This document shows positions 42,501-51,209 of a stretch of DNA of 64,000 nt, in pieces. The translations under genes were made by a program, and so were the position numbers. Within the stretch, counting starts at the first letter, position 1. Each line of letters begins with the position of its first letter. Under the pieces are notes generated by a model that had not been told where the DNA came from, made no database searches, and was given only the letters and a program-made list of their open reading frames with translations. The DNA comes from an uncultured Paracoccaceae bacterium (lineage in GTDB: Bacteria; Pseudomonadota; Alphaproteobacteria; Rhodobacterales; Rhodobacteraceae): contig CANMIX010000006.1 in NCBI GenBank assembly GCA_947497985.1, positions 186,001 through 250,000 of the forward strand, written 5' to 3'.

Positions 42501-43502
42501 ATGAAATTCCTTACTGTTGCGGCAACTGCCGTTGCTTTGACCGCCACCGCAGGTGCCGCTTTTGCAGCCTGTGACGACGGCGAGATCGTCGCCAAGTTCA
42601 GCCACGTCACCAACACCGACAAGCACCCCAAGGGGATCGCGGCGTCGCTGCTGGAACAGCGCGTGAACGATGAGATGAACGGTGTGATGTGTATCGAGGT
42701 TTTCCCGAACTCGACGCTGTATAACGATAACAAAGTTCTCGAAGCCATGTTGCAGGGCGATGTTCAGCTGGCCGCGCCATCCCTGTCCAAGTTCGAGAAA
42801 TTCACCAAACAGTTCCGCTTGTTCGACCTGCCGTTCATGTTCAAGAACATCGATGCAGTTGACGCATTCCAAGGCTCCGATGCGGGCCAATCCATGATGG
42901 ATTCGATGCAACGTCGCGGCCTGCAAGGTCTGGCGTTCTGGCACAACGGTATGAAGCAGATGTCTGCGAACAAACCGCTGGTCTCTCCCGAAGATGCAAA
43001 AGGTCTGAAGTTCCGCGTTCAGTCCTCTGACGTGTTGGTCGCGCAGATGGAAGCTATCGGTGGTTCGCCCCAGAAAATGGCGTTCTCCGAAGTATATGGC
43101 GCGCTGCAGCAGGGCGTTGTTGATGGTCAGGAAAACACCTGGTCCAACATCTTTGGTAAGAAGTTCTTTGAGGTTCAGGACGGTATAACCGAGACCAACC
43201 ACGGTGTTCTGGATTATCTTGTTGTGACGAATGTGGACTGGCTGAACAGCCTGGATGCGGAAGTTCGGGACCAATTCCTGACGATCCTGAGCGAAGTCAC
43301 AGCGACCCGGAACTCTGAATCCACCAAGGTGAACCTGGAAGCCAAGGACGCGATCATCGAAGCGGGCGGCGTTGTGCGCAGCCTGGACGAAGCACAGCGC
43401 GCGGTCTGGGTTGAAGCGATGAAGCCTGTTTGGGATCAATTCGCTGGTGACGTAGGTGCCGAAATGATCGAAGCGGCCCAAGCTGCAAACGCTGGGTTCT
43501 AA
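42501..43502 (+). CDS. dctP: TRAP dicarboxylate transporter substrate-binding protein DctP
   Basis: 333 residues. Sec signal peptide cleaved near ATAGAAFA/AC (residue 22). TRAP family blocks: AKFSHVTNTDKHPKG, LPFMFKN, KGLKFRVQSSDV (with the substrate-carboxylate Arg), and GVVDGQENTWSNIF. It binds C4-dicarboxylates in the periplasm. GGGAGG lies 5 bases before the ATG. A GC-rich stem follows the stop, so more protein can be made than of the membrane subunits. Confidence 0.95.
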   Translation: MKFLTVAATAVALTATAGAAFAACDDGEIVAKFSHVTNTDKHPKGIAASLLEQRVNDEMNGVMCIEVFPNSTLYNDNKVLEAMLQGDVQLAAPSLSKFEKFTKQFRLFDLPFMFKNIDAVDAFQGSDAGQSMMDSMQRRGLQGLAFWHNGMKQMSANKPLVSPEDAKGLKFRVQSSDVLVAQMEAIGGSPQKMAFSEVYGALQQGVVDGQENTWSNIFGKKFFEVQDGITETNHGVLDYLVVTNVDWLNSLDAEVRDQFLTILSEVTATRNSESTKVNLEAKDAIIEAGGVVRSLDEAQRAVWVEAMKPVWDQFAGDVGAEMIEAAQAANAGF

Positions 43503-43518
43503 GCCAGTCACATTTTTC

Positions 43519-43543
43519 AGAGGGGCGATCTTTGCGCCCCTCT
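43519..43543 (+). terminator. Stem-loop between dctP and dctQ
   Basis: GAGGGGCG (43520-43527) / CGCCCCTC (43535-43542). Only a weak T-tract follows, so it is more likely a partial terminator or mRNA-stabilising stem than a full stop. Confidence 0.65.
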
Positions 43544-43604
43544 TACTCTCGCGGCGAACCACTCACGGTGCCGCATCCCTTTCCTGAAATCTTGGGAGAT
43601 ACGT

Positions 43605-44282
43605 ATGTCGGGGGCACATTCCGGGCCGACCGGGTTCATTGATGCAATCGAAGAAAGCCTGATTGCCATCATTTTGGGGCTGATGACGGCCCTGACATTC
43701 GCCAATGTCATTGCGCGCTTTGTCTTTAATTCCAATATCCTGTGGGCGCTGGAAGCAACAGTCTTCCTGTTCGCTTGGTTGGTGCTTTTGGGCGCATCCT
43801 ATGCGGTCAAGAAACACTCACATCTTGGGGTGGACGCCATTATCAACATGTTGGCTCCGGGCCCGCGCCGTGCGGTTGGCCTGTTTGCAGCAGCCTGTTG
43901 TCTTGTGTTCTCATTGCTTTTGCTCAAAGGCGCCTATGACTATTGGGCGGTGTTCGCGGATCTGCCGCCAACTTCGGGGCGATGGTTCCCGACCGGGTTC
44001 AACACCAGTGCGCGTTCGCAAAGCTTTTATGAGGTGCAGGATGTGCCGATGATCGGCGCCTTCCGGTTTCTGGAAGAGATGATCAACTATGGCGATGCTT
44101 ATGAAAAGCTGCCGAAGGTCGTGCCTTATGTGGTGTTGCCGGTATCCATGTTGTTGCTGGTTCTGCGGTTCGCACAAGCCACCGCGCAGATTTTCCGCGG
44201 CCAAGCTGACCGTCTGGTTGCAAGCCATGAAGTAGAAGATGAGCTGGATGCTGTACGCGCTCAGCGTGGGGAGCATGACTGA
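43605..44282 (+). CDS. dctQ: TRAP transporter small permease DctQ
   Basis: 225 residues, four membrane segments (about 15-38, 52-70, 90-112, 168-188). FANVIARFVFNSNILWALEA and WLVLLGASYAVKKHSHLGVD are the family marks. The long loop between segments 3 and 4 (GRWFPTGFNTSARSQSFYEV) is larger than in short DctQ proteins. It pairs with DctM; the stop overlaps the dctM start by one base (TGATG). Confidence 0.93.
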   Translation: MSGAHSGPTGFIDAIEESLIAIILGLMTALTFANVIARFVFNSNILWALEATVFLFAWLVLLGASYAVKKHSHLGVDAIINMLAPGPRRAVGLFAAACCLVFSLLLLKGAYDYWAVFADLPPTSGRWFPTGFNTSARSQSFYEVQDVPMIGAFRFLEEMINYGDAYEKLPKVVPYVVLPVSMLLLVLRFAQATAQIFRGQADRLVASHEVEDELDAVRAQRGEHD

Positions 44283-45658
44283 TGGAAGTGGTATTTCTTT
44301 TTGGGATGGTCATTGGCCTGTTGCTGCTGGGGGTGCCGATTGCGGTCTCCCTCGGTTTGAGCTCGACCATCTTCTTGCTGATCTATTCTGACAGCTCACT
44401 GGCATCTGTTGCGGGCACGTTGTTCGAGGCGTTCGAGGGTCACTTTACCCTTCTGGCGATCCCCTTCTTTATCCTCGCCTCTAGCTTTATGACCACCGGC
44501 GGCGTGGCCAAACGGATCATTCGGTTTTCCATCGCTTGTGTTGGGCATTTGCCCGGCGGTTTGGCAATTGCAGGTGTTTTTGCCTGTATGCTTTTTGCAG
44601 CCTTGTCCGGTTCTTCCCCCGCAACCGTTGTGGCCATCGGGTCGATCGTGATCGCCGGCATGCGTCAGGTGGGATATTCCAAGGAATTCGCGGCCGGTGT
44701 GATCTGTAACGCAGGCACATTGGGCATCCTGATCCCGCCGTCGATTGTGATGGTGGTCTATGCCGCGGCCGTAGAAGTGTCTGTGGGCCGGATGTTCCTA
44801 GCCGGTGTTATTCCGGGTCTGCTGGCTGGGCTGTTCCTGATGGTCACCATCTATGTGATGGCTAAGGTTAAAAACCTGCCCAAGGGCGAATGGCTGGGAT
44901 GGGGTGAAGTCTTCGCCTCGGCCAAGGACGCAGGCTGGGGCCTGTTCCTGATAGTGATCATTTTGGGTGGTATCTATGGCGGTATCTTCACCCCAACCGA
45001 GGCTGCTGCGGTGGCCGCTGTCTATGCCTTCTTGATTGCGTCTTTTGTGTACAAGGACATGGGCCCGCTTTCCAACGGGGATGACGCGCCAAAGACGCCG
45101 CTGATCAAAAAGCCGCTGGCACTGGTCACAGCCTTCTTCCACCCGGACACAAAACACACGCTGTTTGAAGCGGGTAAGCTGACTGTCACCTTGCTGTTCG
45201 TGATCGCCAACGCTTTGATCCTGAAGCATGTTCTGACTGATGAGCAAGTGCCGCAGCATATCGCCAATGCAATGCTGTCGGCGGGCTTTGGTCCGGTGAT
45301 GTTCCTGATCGTGGTGAATATCATCCTGCTGATCGGTGGTCAGTTCATGGAACCCTCGGGTCTGTTGGTCATCGTGGCACCGCTGGTGTTCCCGATCGCG
45401 ATTGAACTGGGGATCGATCCGATCCATCTGGGTATCATCATGGTCGTGAATATGGAGATCGGGATGATCACCCCGCCGGTTGGTCTGAACCTCTTTGTGA
45501 CCTCGGGCGTTGCAGGCATGCCGATGATGAGTGTTGTGCGGGCGGCCCTGCCGTTCCTGGCGGTGCTCTTTGTCTTCCTGATCTTGATCACCTACGTGCC
45601 AGTGATTTCGACCTTCCTGCCCAACCACTTTATGGGGCCAGAGATTGTGACCCACTAA
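44282..45658 (+). CDS. dctM: TRAP transporter large permease DctM
   Basis: 458 residues, about 12 membrane segments. Family signatures: FALSGSSPATVVAIGS (ALSGSSPAT), AGTLGILIPPSIVMVVYA, FTPTEAAAVAAVYA, and EIGMITPPVGLNLFV. It is the ion-coupled channel of the C4-dicarboxylate importer. The operon ends with two successive hairpins. Confidence 0.95.
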   Translation: MEVVFLFGMVIGLLLLGVPIAVSLGLSSTIFLLIYSDSSLASVAGTLFEAFEGHFTLLAIPFFILASSFMTTGGVAKRIIRFSIACVGHLPGGLAIAGVFACMLFAALSGSSPATVVAIGSIVIAGMRQVGYSKEFAAGVICNAGTLGILIPPSIVMVVYAAAVEVSVGRMFLAGVIPGLLAGLFLMVTIYVMAKVKNLPKGEWLGWGEVFASAKDAGWGLFLIVIILGGIYGGIFTPTEAAAVAAVYAFLIASFVYKDMGPLSNGDDAPKTPLIKKPLALVTAFFHPDTKHTLFEAGKLTVTLLFVIANALILKHVLTDEQVPQHIANAMLSAGFGPVMFLIVVNIILLIGGQFMEPSGLLVIVAPLVFPIAIELGIDPIHLGIIMVVNMEIGMITPPVGLNLFVTSGVAGMPMMSVVRAALPFLAVLFVFLILITYVPVISTFLPNHFMGPEIVTH

Positions 45659-45661
45659 CAG

Positions 45662-45696
45662 AAAAAGGCCCGTTGGAGTGATCCAGCGGGCCTTTT
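45662..45696 (+). terminator. Rho-independent terminator of dctPQM
   Basis: Long stem: AAAAGGCCCGTTGGA pairs with TCCAGCGGGCCTTTT through one G-T pair, ending in a T-tract (45693-45696). Confidence 0.9.
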
Positions 45697-45710
45697 GATA
45701 TTGAGAATTG

Positions 45711-45735
45711 GCGCCCAGTTGGGCGCTTTTTATTT
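45711..45735 (+). terminator. Second terminator after dctM
   Basis: GCGCCC (45711-45716) / GGGCGC (45721-45726) followed by TTTTTATTT. Plus-strand direction, just before the tpiA stop codon. Confidence 0.7.
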
Positions 45736-45737
45736 GT

Positions 45738-46487
45738 TTAGGAGACTGACAGAGCTGCCGCAATCGGGCCAAAATCAGCGGCTTTGAGGCTGGCACCACC
45801 TACAAGGGCGCCGTCGACGTTAGAGACAGCAAAGATCTCAGCCGCGTTGCCGGGTTTGACCGAACCACCATAAAGCAGAGGGATTGCATTGCCGATGTCG
45901 GCACCAAAACGGCTGACCAGTTCTGCGCGCAGGAAATCATGTACTTCGGCGATCTGCGCCAGTGTCGGAACTTTGCCGGTGCCAATTGCCCAAACGGGTT
46001 CATAGGCCACGACCGTATTTTCAGCGGTGATGGTGTCGGGCAGGGACCCTGACAGTTGGCTGCCTGCAACTTTCAATGTGGTGCCTGCTTCGCGCTCGTC
46101 CAGGGTCTCACCAATGCAGACTACGGCTACCAGACCGTTGCCTTGCGCGGCTTCGGTTTTTGCGCGTACAGTAATATCGGTTTCACCGTGATCGGTGCGA
46201 CGTTCGGAATGGCCGACAATCACAGCACTGGCGCCTGCGTCTTTCAGCATCTCAGCGCTGACATCACCGGTATGTGCGCCGGACACTGCTGCGTGGCAAT
46301 CTTGACCGCCAATCGCAACCTTTTCGCCTGAAACGGCATGTGCGGCAGCATGGACAAGCGTCGCGGGGGGGCAGATCAGAACCTCGGCTGCGCTGTCGCG
46401 GGTTGCTTCTGCAATTGCTTTCAGCTCTGCCAAAGCAGCGCCTGTGCCATTCATCTTCCAATTGCCAGCTGCAATCTTTCGCGCCAT
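45738..46487 (-). CDS. tpiA: Triosephosphate isomerase
   Basis: 249 residues. GNWKMNG at residues 8-14, catalytic His in VGHSERR (about 94), catalytic Glu in [12 protein letters not shown], and the [11 protein letters not shown] phosphate loop. It interconverts dihydroxyacetone phosphate and glyceraldehyde-3-phosphate. The ATG at 46487 ([11 protein letters not shown]) is used, since AAGGGAG stands 9 bases upstream; it directly touches the ATG at 46496, too close for that one. Confidence 0.96.
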   Translation of the reverse strand: MARKIAAGNWKMNGTGAALAELKAIAEATRDSAAEVLICPPATLVHAAAHAVSGEKVAIGGQDCHAAVSGAHTGDVSAEMLKDAGASAVIVGHSERRTDHGETDITVRAKTEAAQGNGLVAVVCIGETLDEREAGTTLKVAGSQLSGSLPDTITAENTVVAYEPVWAIGTGKVPTLAQIAEVHDFLRAELVSRFGADIGNAIPLLYGGSVKPGNAAEIFAVSNVDGALVGGASLKAADFGPIAAALSVS

Positions 46488-46585
46488 ATCGGTCATCTCC
46501 CTTACCCGTTACAACGGCAGGGGATAGCATCGCGCAGCAGAGCTCACAATTGTCGATGTGGCATCAGGTCGTTGTGTTAGCGCTA

Positions 46586-46945
46586 TTATTCGCGCCCGGG
46601 CACGTTAAAGCTGATGGATTCACCACAGCCACAGGCTTCGGCTACATTCGGGTTGTTGAACTTGAAGCTCGCTTCCAACAGCGAGACTTCATAGTCGATC
46701 TCGGTCCCAAAGAGGAACATCTGCGCCATGGGCGCAATCAAGATGCGGGCACCGTCCTGTTCAACAACTTCGTCATTGGGGTCGGCGGCATCCACATATT
46801 CCATGGTGTATTCCATGCCGGCACAGCCGCCTTTTTTGACGCCGATCCGCAGACCGGCGCGGCCGTCCTTCTCCATCAACTTGGAAATCTGCCCGGCGGC
46901 GCGGGGTGTCATGGTCACAGCTTGTTTGCCGGGAATGCCGAACAT
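46586..46945 (-). CDS. sufA: Iron-sulfur assembly A-type carrier (SufA/IscA family)
   Basis: 119 residues. The three conserved cysteines are present: GGCAGMEY and the ACGCGES pair near the C-terminus. It carries a nascent Fe-S cluster to target proteins. Start 46945 (MFGIPGKQAVTMTP) has GGAGA 5 bases upstream. It follows the MIP18-type gene on the same strand. Whether it is SufA or another A-type carrier cannot be decided here. Confidence 0.9.
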   Translation of the reverse strand: MFGIPGKQAVTMTPRAAGQISKLMEKDGRAGLRIGVKKGGCAGMEYTMEYVDAADPNDEVVEQDGARILIAPMAQMFLFGTEIDYEVSLLEASFKFNNPNVAEACGCGESISFNVPGRE

Positions 46946-47028
46946 TTTGATCTCCGATGTAGCTCTGTCTTTAAACTTAGGGTCGCAGAGACAAAGCTTC
47001 AAGTCACGGGAAGGTTAAACCCGAAAGG

Positions 47029-47391
47029 TTACATAAAGCCCAATTCGAGGCGTGCCTCGTCGGACATCATCTCCATGCCCCAGGGTGGCTCCCAAGTCAG
47101 TTCCACGTCAACGCTTTTGATTCCGTCCACCGGTGATACCGCATCGACGATCCAACCGGGCATGTCGCCCGCAACCGGACAGCCAGGCGCGGTGAGGGTC
47201 ATGATGACTTTGACGTCGTTGTTGTCAGAAATATCAATCGTGTAGATCAGTCCAAGATCATAGATATTGACTGGAATTTCAGGGTCATAGACCGAACGAC
47301 AGGCAGCAACCACCGCTTCGTACAGCGAATGGCTTACGGTTGAAGGCGCGATCAGTGGCGTGCCTTCCATCGGTTCAGATGTGTTGGTCAT
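47029..47391 (-). CDS. sufT: SufT/MIP18-type Fe-S assembly protein (DUF59)
   Basis: 120 residues. VYDPEIPVNIYDLGLIY, VIMTLTAPGCPVAGDMP (with the conserved Cys) and VELTWEPPWGMEMMSDEAR are the DUF59 blocks. It helps mature Fe-S proteins. Usually the last gene of suf operons; here it is upstream of the A-type carrier, without other suf genes in the window. Confidence 0.9.
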   Translation of the reverse strand: MTNTSEPMEGTPLIAPSTVSHSLYEAVVAACRSVYDPEIPVNIYDLGLIYTIDISDNNDVKVIMTLTAPGCPVAGDMPGWIVDAVSPVDGIKSVDVELTWEPPWGMEMMSDEARLELGFM

Positions 47392-47524
47392 TTGGGCCTC
47401 GAGTGTAATCCGACAGAATATATAGGGAACTTGCGCCGGCGCGTCCAGAGGGGGCAGGCCAGATCACGCAGCCGTGGGGTGGTTTCTTTGCCCCATGCCG
47501 ACGCGTCTGGCCGATGATTGCGTA

Positions 47525-47806
47525 TCAATCGTTGATATCGTGGTCGAACTTTTTCACTTGTCCCGTGGGTAGGGAAAAGACCCGGCGCAATACCAGCCAT
47601 GCGACCAAGGACAGGATGGCAAAGAGCAAGGCCAGCAGAGACGGTGCCACCGCCATTTCAGGCGCTACAAAGAACAGGGCCGCGATGATGGCCGCCCCGA
47701 TGCCGAACCCCAGCGCGATAAAGCCGGGCACCAGTATTTCGACGCCAACCAAAACCAGCGCGGCAACGCCCCAGATCCACCAGATTTGCCAAAATGCATC
47801 CGGCAT
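47525..47806 (-). CDS. NfeD-like short membrane protein
   Basis: 93 residues with two to three hydrophobic segments (about 9-33, 36-50, 57-74). The family motif LVGVEILVPGFIALGFGIGA is clear. The C-terminal OB-fold domain of full-length NfeD is missing; only a short charged tail (VKKFDHDIND) remains. It overlaps the end of the paraslipin gene (TAATG), the usual pairing of a stomatin-type protein with NfeD, so they form one membrane complex. Confidence 0.87.
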   Translation of the reverse strand: MPDAFWQIWWIWGVAALVLVGVEILVPGFIALGFGIGAAIIAALFFVAPEMAVAPSLLALLFAILSLVAWLVLRRVFSLPTGQVKKFDHDIND

Positions 47807-48693
47807 TACTTGGCTCCCTTCAGCAGTTTGAACGCATCGCCAAAGGCTTCCAGGGCCTGGGCAGGCACCACGATGGTCTGTTTGCCTTCGCCCTGACCCA
47901 AAGCAGTCAGCGATTCCACCTGTTTCAAGGCGACCTGATACTGGGCGGCCTCGATGCCGTTTTCCTTGATCGCTTTGGCCACCACTTCGGTGGCGTAAGC
48001 TTCAGCTTCTGCTTCGATCCGGCGTGCTTTGGCTGTTTGCTCTGCTGCATAAAGCTCCGCATCGGCGGCAAGTTCAACCGACCGTTTCTGGCCCTCCGCC
48101 TCGGTCACTTGGGCGCGGCGTGCGCGTTCGGCGTTCAGCTGCTGCAACATGGCATCGCGGGTCGCCTGATCAAGGTTCACGTCCAAAATCTCAGCGCGGG
48201 TAACCTCAATGCCCCAATCATCCACCGCGTCTTCGACGCTTTCTTGGATGCGTGAGATCAGCTGTGAGCGGTTGGACTGCACTTCGTCCAGATCCATTTT
48301 ACCAATTTCCGCGCGCACAATCCCGGCCACTGTGGTGGCAATTGCGCCGTCTACGTCGCGGATCCGGTACACGGTCTTTTCCGGTTCAAGGATGCGGTAG
48401 AACACCGAGGTGTCGATCTGCACCAATACGTTGTCTTTGGTGATCGCATCCTGCGACGCATTGGGAAGCTGGCGTTCCAGGATGGAGATCTTATGCGCCA
48501 CATTGTCCAAAAAGGGGATGATGAAATTGATGCCGGGGCCAAGCACGGCGTGCAGGCGGCCAAACCGTTCAACCACAAATTTCTGCGACTGCGGAACGAT
48601 ACGAACGCCGCGGAAGATCGTGAGAATGATGACAACGGCCGCAACGATAAAAACCACGTTTTGCGACAAGAGATCAATAATGAGCTGCTCCAT
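47806..48693 (-). CDS. qmcA: SPFH/paraslipin membrane protein (QmcA-type)
   Basis: 295 residues. One N-terminal membrane segment (about 8-26). SPFH core: [31 protein letters not shown] (starts RIVPQSQ, ends NFIIPF), [23 protein letters not shown]. Then a long Ala/Glu coiled coil ([20 protein letters not shown]). The start at 48693 has GGAGGA about 10 bases upstream. It forms oligomers in lipid microdomains and may modulate proteolysis by FtsH. Coupled to the NfeD-like gene. Confidence 0.92.
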   Translation of the reverse strand: MEQLIIDLLSQNVVFIVAAVVIILTIFRGVRIVPQSQKFVVERFGRLHAVLGPGINFIIPFLDNVAHKISILERQLPNASQDAITKDNVLVQIDTSVFYRILEPEKTVYRIRDVDGAIATTVAGIVRAEIGKMDLDEVQSNRSQLISRIQESVEDAVDDWGIEVTRAEILDVNLDQATRDAMLQQLNAERARRAQVTEAEGQKRSVELAADAELYAAEQTAKARRIEAEAEAYATEVVAKAIKENGIEAAQYQVALKQVESLTALGQGEGKQTIVVPAQALEAFGDAFKLLKGAK

Positions 48694-48857
48694 TGAGATG
48701 GGCTCCTCCAAAAGAACTTTTCAAGTTTCCACAATGGATTACCGGGAAATGTGGCAATAATATAGGTATTTCACGGTATCACTGCAATTGTGTGGCCTTG
48801 GCAAAAGGGCATTCTCTTCGTAAGGAAGCGTCCTTGGACCATGTGGGAACGGATGAG

Positions 48858-49988
48858 ATGGCACAGGAATTCGGATTTACCCTGAACGCAACCGACGGCA
48901 AGGCGCGTACCGGTGTTATTACTACGCCGCGCGGTGATATCCGCACGCCTGCTTTTATGCCGGTCGGCACCGCCGCCACGGTTAAGGCGATGATGCCCGA
49001 AAGCGTGCGCGAAACCGGTGCCGATATCCTGTTGGGTAATACCTATCATTTGATGCTGCGCCCCACCGCGGAACGGATTGACCGTTTGGGCGGTTTGCAC
49101 AAATTCATGAACTGGGAGCGGCCGATCCTGACGGACAGCGGCGGGTTTCAGGTGATGTCTCTGGCAGGTTTGCGCAAGCTGACTGAGCAGGGGGTGACCT
49201 TCAAATCTCACATCGATGGTTCCAAACATGAGCTGACGCCGGAACGCTCGATGGAAATCCAGCGCTTGTTGGGCTCAGACATTGTGATGTGTTTTGATGA
49301 ATGTCCGGCCTTACCTGCGGATCGTGATCGCATTGCCGAAAGCATGCGCCTGTCGATGCGGTGGGCGGAGCGTTCGCGCGAGGCATTCGGGGATCGCCCC
49401 GGCCACGCGTTGTTTGGCATCATGCAAGGCGGGCTGGAGCAGGATTTCCGGGAAGAAAGCGCCGAGGCGCTGAAAAAGATCGGTTTTGAAGGTTACGCCA
49501 TCGGCGGTCTTGCCGTTGGTGAAGGGCAAGAGGCCATGTTTGGCTGTCTGGAATATGCGCCCGATTTCCTGCCGCAGGATAAACCCCGCTATCTGATGGG
49601 CGTGGGCAAGCCGGATGACATCGTCGGAGCGGTCAAACGCGGCGTTGATATGATGGACTGCGTGCTGCCCTCCCGTTCGGGGCGTACCGGGCAGGCCTGG
49701 ACCCGGCGCGGTCAGATCAACATCAAAAACGCCCGCCATGCCGATGATCCACGCCCCTTGGATGAAAACTGCAGCTGCCCCGCCTGTTCAAACTACAGCC
49801 GCGCCTATCTGCACCATGTGTTCCGCTCAAACGAGATGATCTCGGGCATGTTGCTCACGTGGCACAACCTGCATTACTTCCAACAGATCATGCAGGAGAT
49901 GCGCGACGCGATTGCAGCGGGCACGTTTGATACGTGGGAACAGGAATTCCACGCCATGCGCGCAGAAGGTGATATCGAACCTTTGTGA
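48858..49988 (+). CDS. tgt: Queuine tRNA-ribosyltransferase
   Basis: 376 residues. [12 protein letters not shown], the catalytic [11 protein letters not shown], the second aspartate in [18 protein letters not shown], and the zinc site [17 protein letters not shown] (three Cys, one His). It puts the queuosine precursor into tRNA. Start 48858 has GGATGAG before it; the frame stays open 55 codons upstream but that part does not resemble the family. Confidence 0.96.
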   Translation: MAQEFGFTLNATDGKARTGVITTPRGDIRTPAFMPVGTAATVKAMMPESVRETGADILLGNTYHLMLRPTAERIDRLGGLHKFMNWERPILTDSGGFQVMSLAGLRKLTEQGVTFKSHIDGSKHELTPERSMEIQRLLGSDIVMCFDECPALPADRDRIAESMRLSMRWAERSREAFGDRPGHALFGIMQGGLEQDFREESAEALKKIGFEGYAIGGLAVGEGQEAMFGCLEYAPDFLPQDKPRYLMGVGKPDDIVGAVKRGVDMMDCVLPSRSGRTGQAWTRRGQINIKNARHADDPRPLDENCSCPACSNYSRAYLHHVFRSNEMISGMLLTWHNLHYFQQIMQEMRDAIAAGTFDTWEQEFHAMRAEGDIEPL

Positions 49989-50011
49989 TCCCAATTTGGG
50001 GGATCCTTTTT
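49987..50011 (+). terminator. Rho-independent terminator of tgt
   Basis: GATCCC (49987-49992) / GGGATC (50000-50005), then TTTTT. The stem begins inside the tgt stop codon. Confidence 0.75.
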
Positions 50012-50134
50012 GTCCCGGGGCTTAGCATTTCCATATCCAAGTGAACGGCACCTTGTTTTGTCCCTGAGCCAAGCCCCGGCAACTGTTCTGCGCGTTGCGT
50101 TAAATCCGTCCAAGTTCGGATGTCTCTCGGCGCA

Positions 50135-50758
50135 TTAAAGCATTGCCTGCCTGTGGCGTTGTGACGGGAGGTAATGCGTCACAACAACCGAGCAGCAACT
50201 GATCAGCTGCGCCAATCCAAAACTTGTCGCAAGGATGGTGCCAAGGGTGGCGAAATCCGCTGTTCGCGTGGTTTCCGCCCCGCCCAGCAGCAATGCCGTC
50301 AACCAGCCGGCCGCCGACATGGCGGCAAAACTGGCCAACAAGAGCTTTGTTCCCAACCGCAAATCGACAAGACGTTGGCCGACGACGGCGTTGATGATCG
50401 GCACTGCAACGCGCGACATGGCCATTGCGGTTGTAGTCAGCAGGATGACGGTTGCCAATTTTGCCCACAATTTTGGGGACGCAGCCGCAAGATCTCCGTT
50501 AGTTTTCAGATAAAACAGTCCCAGCCCTGTGATCCAAAGCCCCCATAATGCCACCGTTATTATTTTGTGGGCGCGTTTGATCAGTTGGGTGTCGTCCTGC
50601 TGGAGAGGGCGGAAGGCGTGGCGCAGTATATGAAGATCTGTCAAAAGGACCGTTCCAAGCCCCACTGCCAGCGCCATAAGGTGGGACAGAACCAGAAGGT
50701 CCTTGGTAAGTTTTGTCGGGTTCGTATCTGCTACGATACCAAGAATGTTGTGTAACAT
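50135..50758 (-). CDS. Hypothetical integral membrane protein
   Basis: 207 residues with about five hydrophobic segments: 22-42, 66-85, 97-117, 138-160 and 178-196. Charged loops hold ILRHAFRPLQQDDTQLI and GQRLVDLRLGTK. The first part (VLSHLMALAVGLGTVLLTDL) includes a histidine in a membrane segment, like some haem- or copper-binding membrane proteins, but no family is recognised with certainty. Divergent from lon. Confidence 0.65.
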   Translation of the reverse strand: MLHNILGIVADTNPTKLTKDLLVLSHLMALAVGLGTVLLTDLHILRHAFRPLQQDDTQLIKRAHKIITVALWGLWITGLGLFYLKTNGDLAAASPKLWAKLATVILLTTTAMAMSRVAVPIINAVVGQRLVDLRLGTKLLLASFAAMSAAGWLTALLLGGAETTRTADFATLGTILATSFGLAQLISCCSVVVTHYLPSQRHRQAML

Positions 50759-51209
50759 ATCGAATTTTCTCGATCACTTTGTTGAGTTTTTCAAAGAAAC
50801 AGGCGACGCATTTCACGTACGCTACTTGTCAACAAAATCGGAAAGAACACGGTTTCCGTGGTGGTATTGTGGTCGATGGTTTCCGGGAATTAACAGTTAT
50901 TAATCCCTCAATTTTTGCTCGTATTTTAAGTGTTATGCAGTTGGAGCCCTCAGTTTTCCCTCAAACTTCGATGGGTGCAACGGGCGTGACATGGGCTCTA
51001 AACTTTAGGCGCAAACGCGCCTCTTAAGTTTTCGCTGACCTTCTCTTCAAAAGTGCCCTTGTGATCGCCGCGACCTGCGGGCAATGTGGAGAGTAACCCA
51101 GATGTCTTGAAAACGACGGACCATCTGACCACATAAAAAGCTCCAAAGAGGAGACGGCCAGGGCTGCCACAACCGGGGCCGGACCGTCTTGCCAAACAAA
51201 GGACCGAGT
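50759..51209. other. Intergenic region upstream of lon
   Basis: 451 bp. No gene. A small hairpin AGGCGC-AAAC-GCGCCT lies at 51007-51022, and the A+T-rich part near 50800-50950 probably carries promoters for both divergent genes. No clear heat-shock promoter was recognised. Confidence 0.45.

Noticed and set aside
41832-43562. Long minus-strand reading frame of 576 codons across dctD and dctP
   Set aside because: It is the antisense of two well-supported genes and their spacer, has no family resemblance, and crosses the regulatory sites.
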